A DNA stretch of 22,509 bases from Candidatus Avelusimicrobium facis. Lineage in GTDB: Bacteria > Elusimicrobiota > Elusimicrobia > Elusimicrobiales > Elusimicrobiaceae. The stretch spans positions 1 through 22,509 of the forward strand of contig CAAFHX010000078.1 in the NCBI GenBank assembly GCA_900762815.1. The letters are read 5' to 3'. Below, in pieces: positions 21,477 through 22,509 of the stretch; position 1 is the stretch's first letter; each line of letters begins with the position of its first letter. The notes beneath the pieces were generated by a model. It saw only the letters and a program-made list of their open reading frames with translations. It was not told the DNA's origin and ran no database searches. The translations under genes and the position numbers were made by a program.

Positions 21477-22509
21477 TTAGTTTTTAGTAAAGGTCCACTG
21501 GTACTTATTAAACAAGCAGCTGGACCCGGTATCCTCGTCGCTGGGCTCCTCGTAGCCGATTTCGCAAGAAAGGGTATAGGCCCACTCCACTGCCGTAACC
21601 GTTTTTCCGCTTTCCGATGTTTGGTGCGTAAATTCCGCATAGCAGCTGCCAGCGCAAGGCGTGCTGGAAATCACCGGAGCCATGCCGGAGCAGTACAAGG
21701 GGCAAGCCTCTTGCCAAGACAATATGCGGTTCCCCATGCCGGAGGAGTCTTTGACCGGGTTATTAATCCGGTCCGCCACGGCGGCCACCAGGCGGGAATT
21801 GCACGTGCTGCCTCGGGGAGTTCCATTGGAACCATGAAACATCTGCGCCGAACCTTTCTGCACTTTCTTTTTCTCGCCGGAAGCGCTGCTGCCCGTCTGG
21901 GCGCAAGAGAGTGACATCAAATCAATACAGCTGCCCTTATTGCATAACTCTTCAGTTACGTTTTTGGCATTGAACTGCCCGGTGCCGGCGGCATTGGCAA
22001 AGCCAACATCTCCGTTGCAGGTGTCCTGCGCACGGGCTTGGTCAAACGTGGCAAAGCGCACTTGGCCTATGTATTTTTTGGTGCCGGAGCAGGCGGGTTC
22101 ATCCGAGGTCCCGCTGGTGCAAGATTTCGTGGCGGCATTCCAGGTCAGGCCCTTGGACTCGCAGCAGACTTGCGTATTTTCCCCTTGGCACTCACACGGA
22201 TTGGCTGCGGCATAGCCGGCATCACATTCACACGGGTGCGCGGCTGCATAGCTGGGGCACGCACAGGTATTGGGCGCGCACACACACGGATTAGCTTCGG
22301 CATAGCTGGTGCAAGCGCACGTATTGGGCGAACATTCGCACGGATTGGCTGCAGCGTAGCCGGCATCGCATTCACACCGGTGCGCGGCTGCATAGGTGGC
22401 GTTAGAGCAGTTCCGGCATTTCTCTTGATTGGGGTTTTCCTCACAAGAGCACTCATTGGCACATTCGCACCGGTGCGCCGCCGCGTACGCCGGGCAAGCG
22501 CAGCTGTTC
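21477..22509 (-). CDS. Cysteine-rich tandem-repeat protein (5' end beyond window)
   Basis: The frame is open to the window edge, so the N terminus is missing. The visible 344 residues split in two. The first 110 or so hold at least six copies of a short motif, Y-A-(A/E)-A-(N/H)-(P/R)-C-(E/V)-C, spaced by CxC and similar pairs. The rest is less regular, with scattered cysteines, and ends WTFTKN. The cysteine content implies an exported, disulfide-bonded surface or periplasmic protein. I recognise no family; the CxC density recalls EGF-like or metallothionein-like folds but fits neither. It is followed by its own terminator and then the DUF177 operon. A start codon inside the repeats (GTG at 22283) is not credible. 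Confidence 0.8.
   Translation of the reverse strand, partial: NSCACPAYAAAHRCECANECSCEENPNQEKCRNCSNATYAAAHRCECDAGYAAANPCECSPNTCACTSYAEANPCVCAPNTCACPSYAAAHPCECDAGYAAANPCECQGENTQVCCESKGLTWNAATKSCTSGTSDEPACSGTKKYIGQVRFATFDQARAQDTCNGDVGFANAAGTGQFNAKNVTEELCNKGSCIDLMSLSCAQTGSSASGEKKKVQKGSAQMFHGSNGTPRGSTCNSRLVAAVADRINNPVKDSSGMGNRILSWQEACPLYCSGMAPVISSTPCAGSCYAEFTHQTSESGKTVTAVEWAYTLSCEIGYEEPSDEDTGSSCLFNKYQWTFTKN
22170..22508 (-). repeat. Tandem Cys-rich coding repeats (48-codon higher-order unit)
   Basis: The DNA repeats with a period of 144 bp: the stretch starting CACGGATTGG at 22195 recurs at 22339 with a few substitutions, and a diverged half copy starts at 22285. The unit thus splits as 90 + 54 bp, giving 30 + 18 residues. 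Confidence 0.75.

Noticed and set aside
22284..22508. A start codon inside the Cys-rich repeats (GTG at 22283) as the true gene start
   Set aside because: The same frame continues upstream with identical repeat units to the window edge, so the gene simply begins outside.
22170..22508. CRISPR array
   Set aside because: The repeats are in frame, differ by synonymous or conservative changes, and lack unique spacers of constant length. They are coding repeats.

Overview
The window reads as one stretch of a bacterial chromosome of moderately high GC content. It probably comes from the phylum Elusimicrobiota (gut-type lineage). That assignment is inference: it rests on orphan pseudopilin genes with a textbook N-terminal methylation motif, the general look of the proteins, an organophosphate-type sugar-phosphate transporter, and a large secreted protein of no family I recognise. 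Nothing here marks a plasmid, prophage or transposon, and I saw no rRNA, tRNA or CRISPR array.

Layout. 1-326: no gene; a cluster of palindromic REP-like elements and the terminator of the next gene. 327-1502 (-): outer-membrane beta-barrel protein. 1503-1727: divergent promoter region. 1728-2186 (+): pseudopilin. 2222-2254: terminator between convergent genes. 5598-2282 (-): ABC-F ATPase and DEAD-box helicase, joined by an ATGA overlap. 5702-6853 (+): FtsA-like protein, divergent from the ABC-F gene. 12500-6984 (-): GlpT/UhpT-type transporter, a 1003-residue secreted protein of unknown function, and Era. 15668-12683 (-): drug-type MFS transporter, small DUF4321-like membrane protein, Maf, thioredoxin reductase. 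16256-15717 (-): second pseudopilin, preceded by an unusual A14-T-A14 tract. 16381-16600: second palindromic repeat cluster. 21404-16710 (-): DUF177, rpmF, plsX, fabG, acpP, rnc and a membrane-anchored ankyrin-repeat protein. 22509-21477 (-): the 3' part of a cysteine-rich repeat protein that runs off the window.

How the genes work together. The largest operon links ribosome and RNA functions (DUF177, bL32, RNase III) to phospholipid and fatty-acid synthesis (PlsX, FabG, ACP). The helicase/ABC-F pair and Era are also translation- or ribosome-related. Maf and thioredoxin reductase are housekeeping enzymes behind an exporter. The porin, two pseudopilins, the 1003-residue protein and the Cys-rich protein are envelope or surface components.

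The most notable signals are not genes. First, five transcription units (ABC-F, ftsA-like, era, DHA-type MFS and DUF177) have a TATAAT-like box ending 6-7 nt before the ATG, which predicts leaderless mRNAs. Most other genes have Shine-Dalgarno-like sequences. Second, a family of short palindromes keeps its flanks (GGTCAT ... ATCTTCC) while the stems change in a compensatory way, arranged as alternating inverted copies with palindromic spacers. Third, the Cys-rich repeat protein and the poly-A tract before a pseudopilin suggest variable surface structures.
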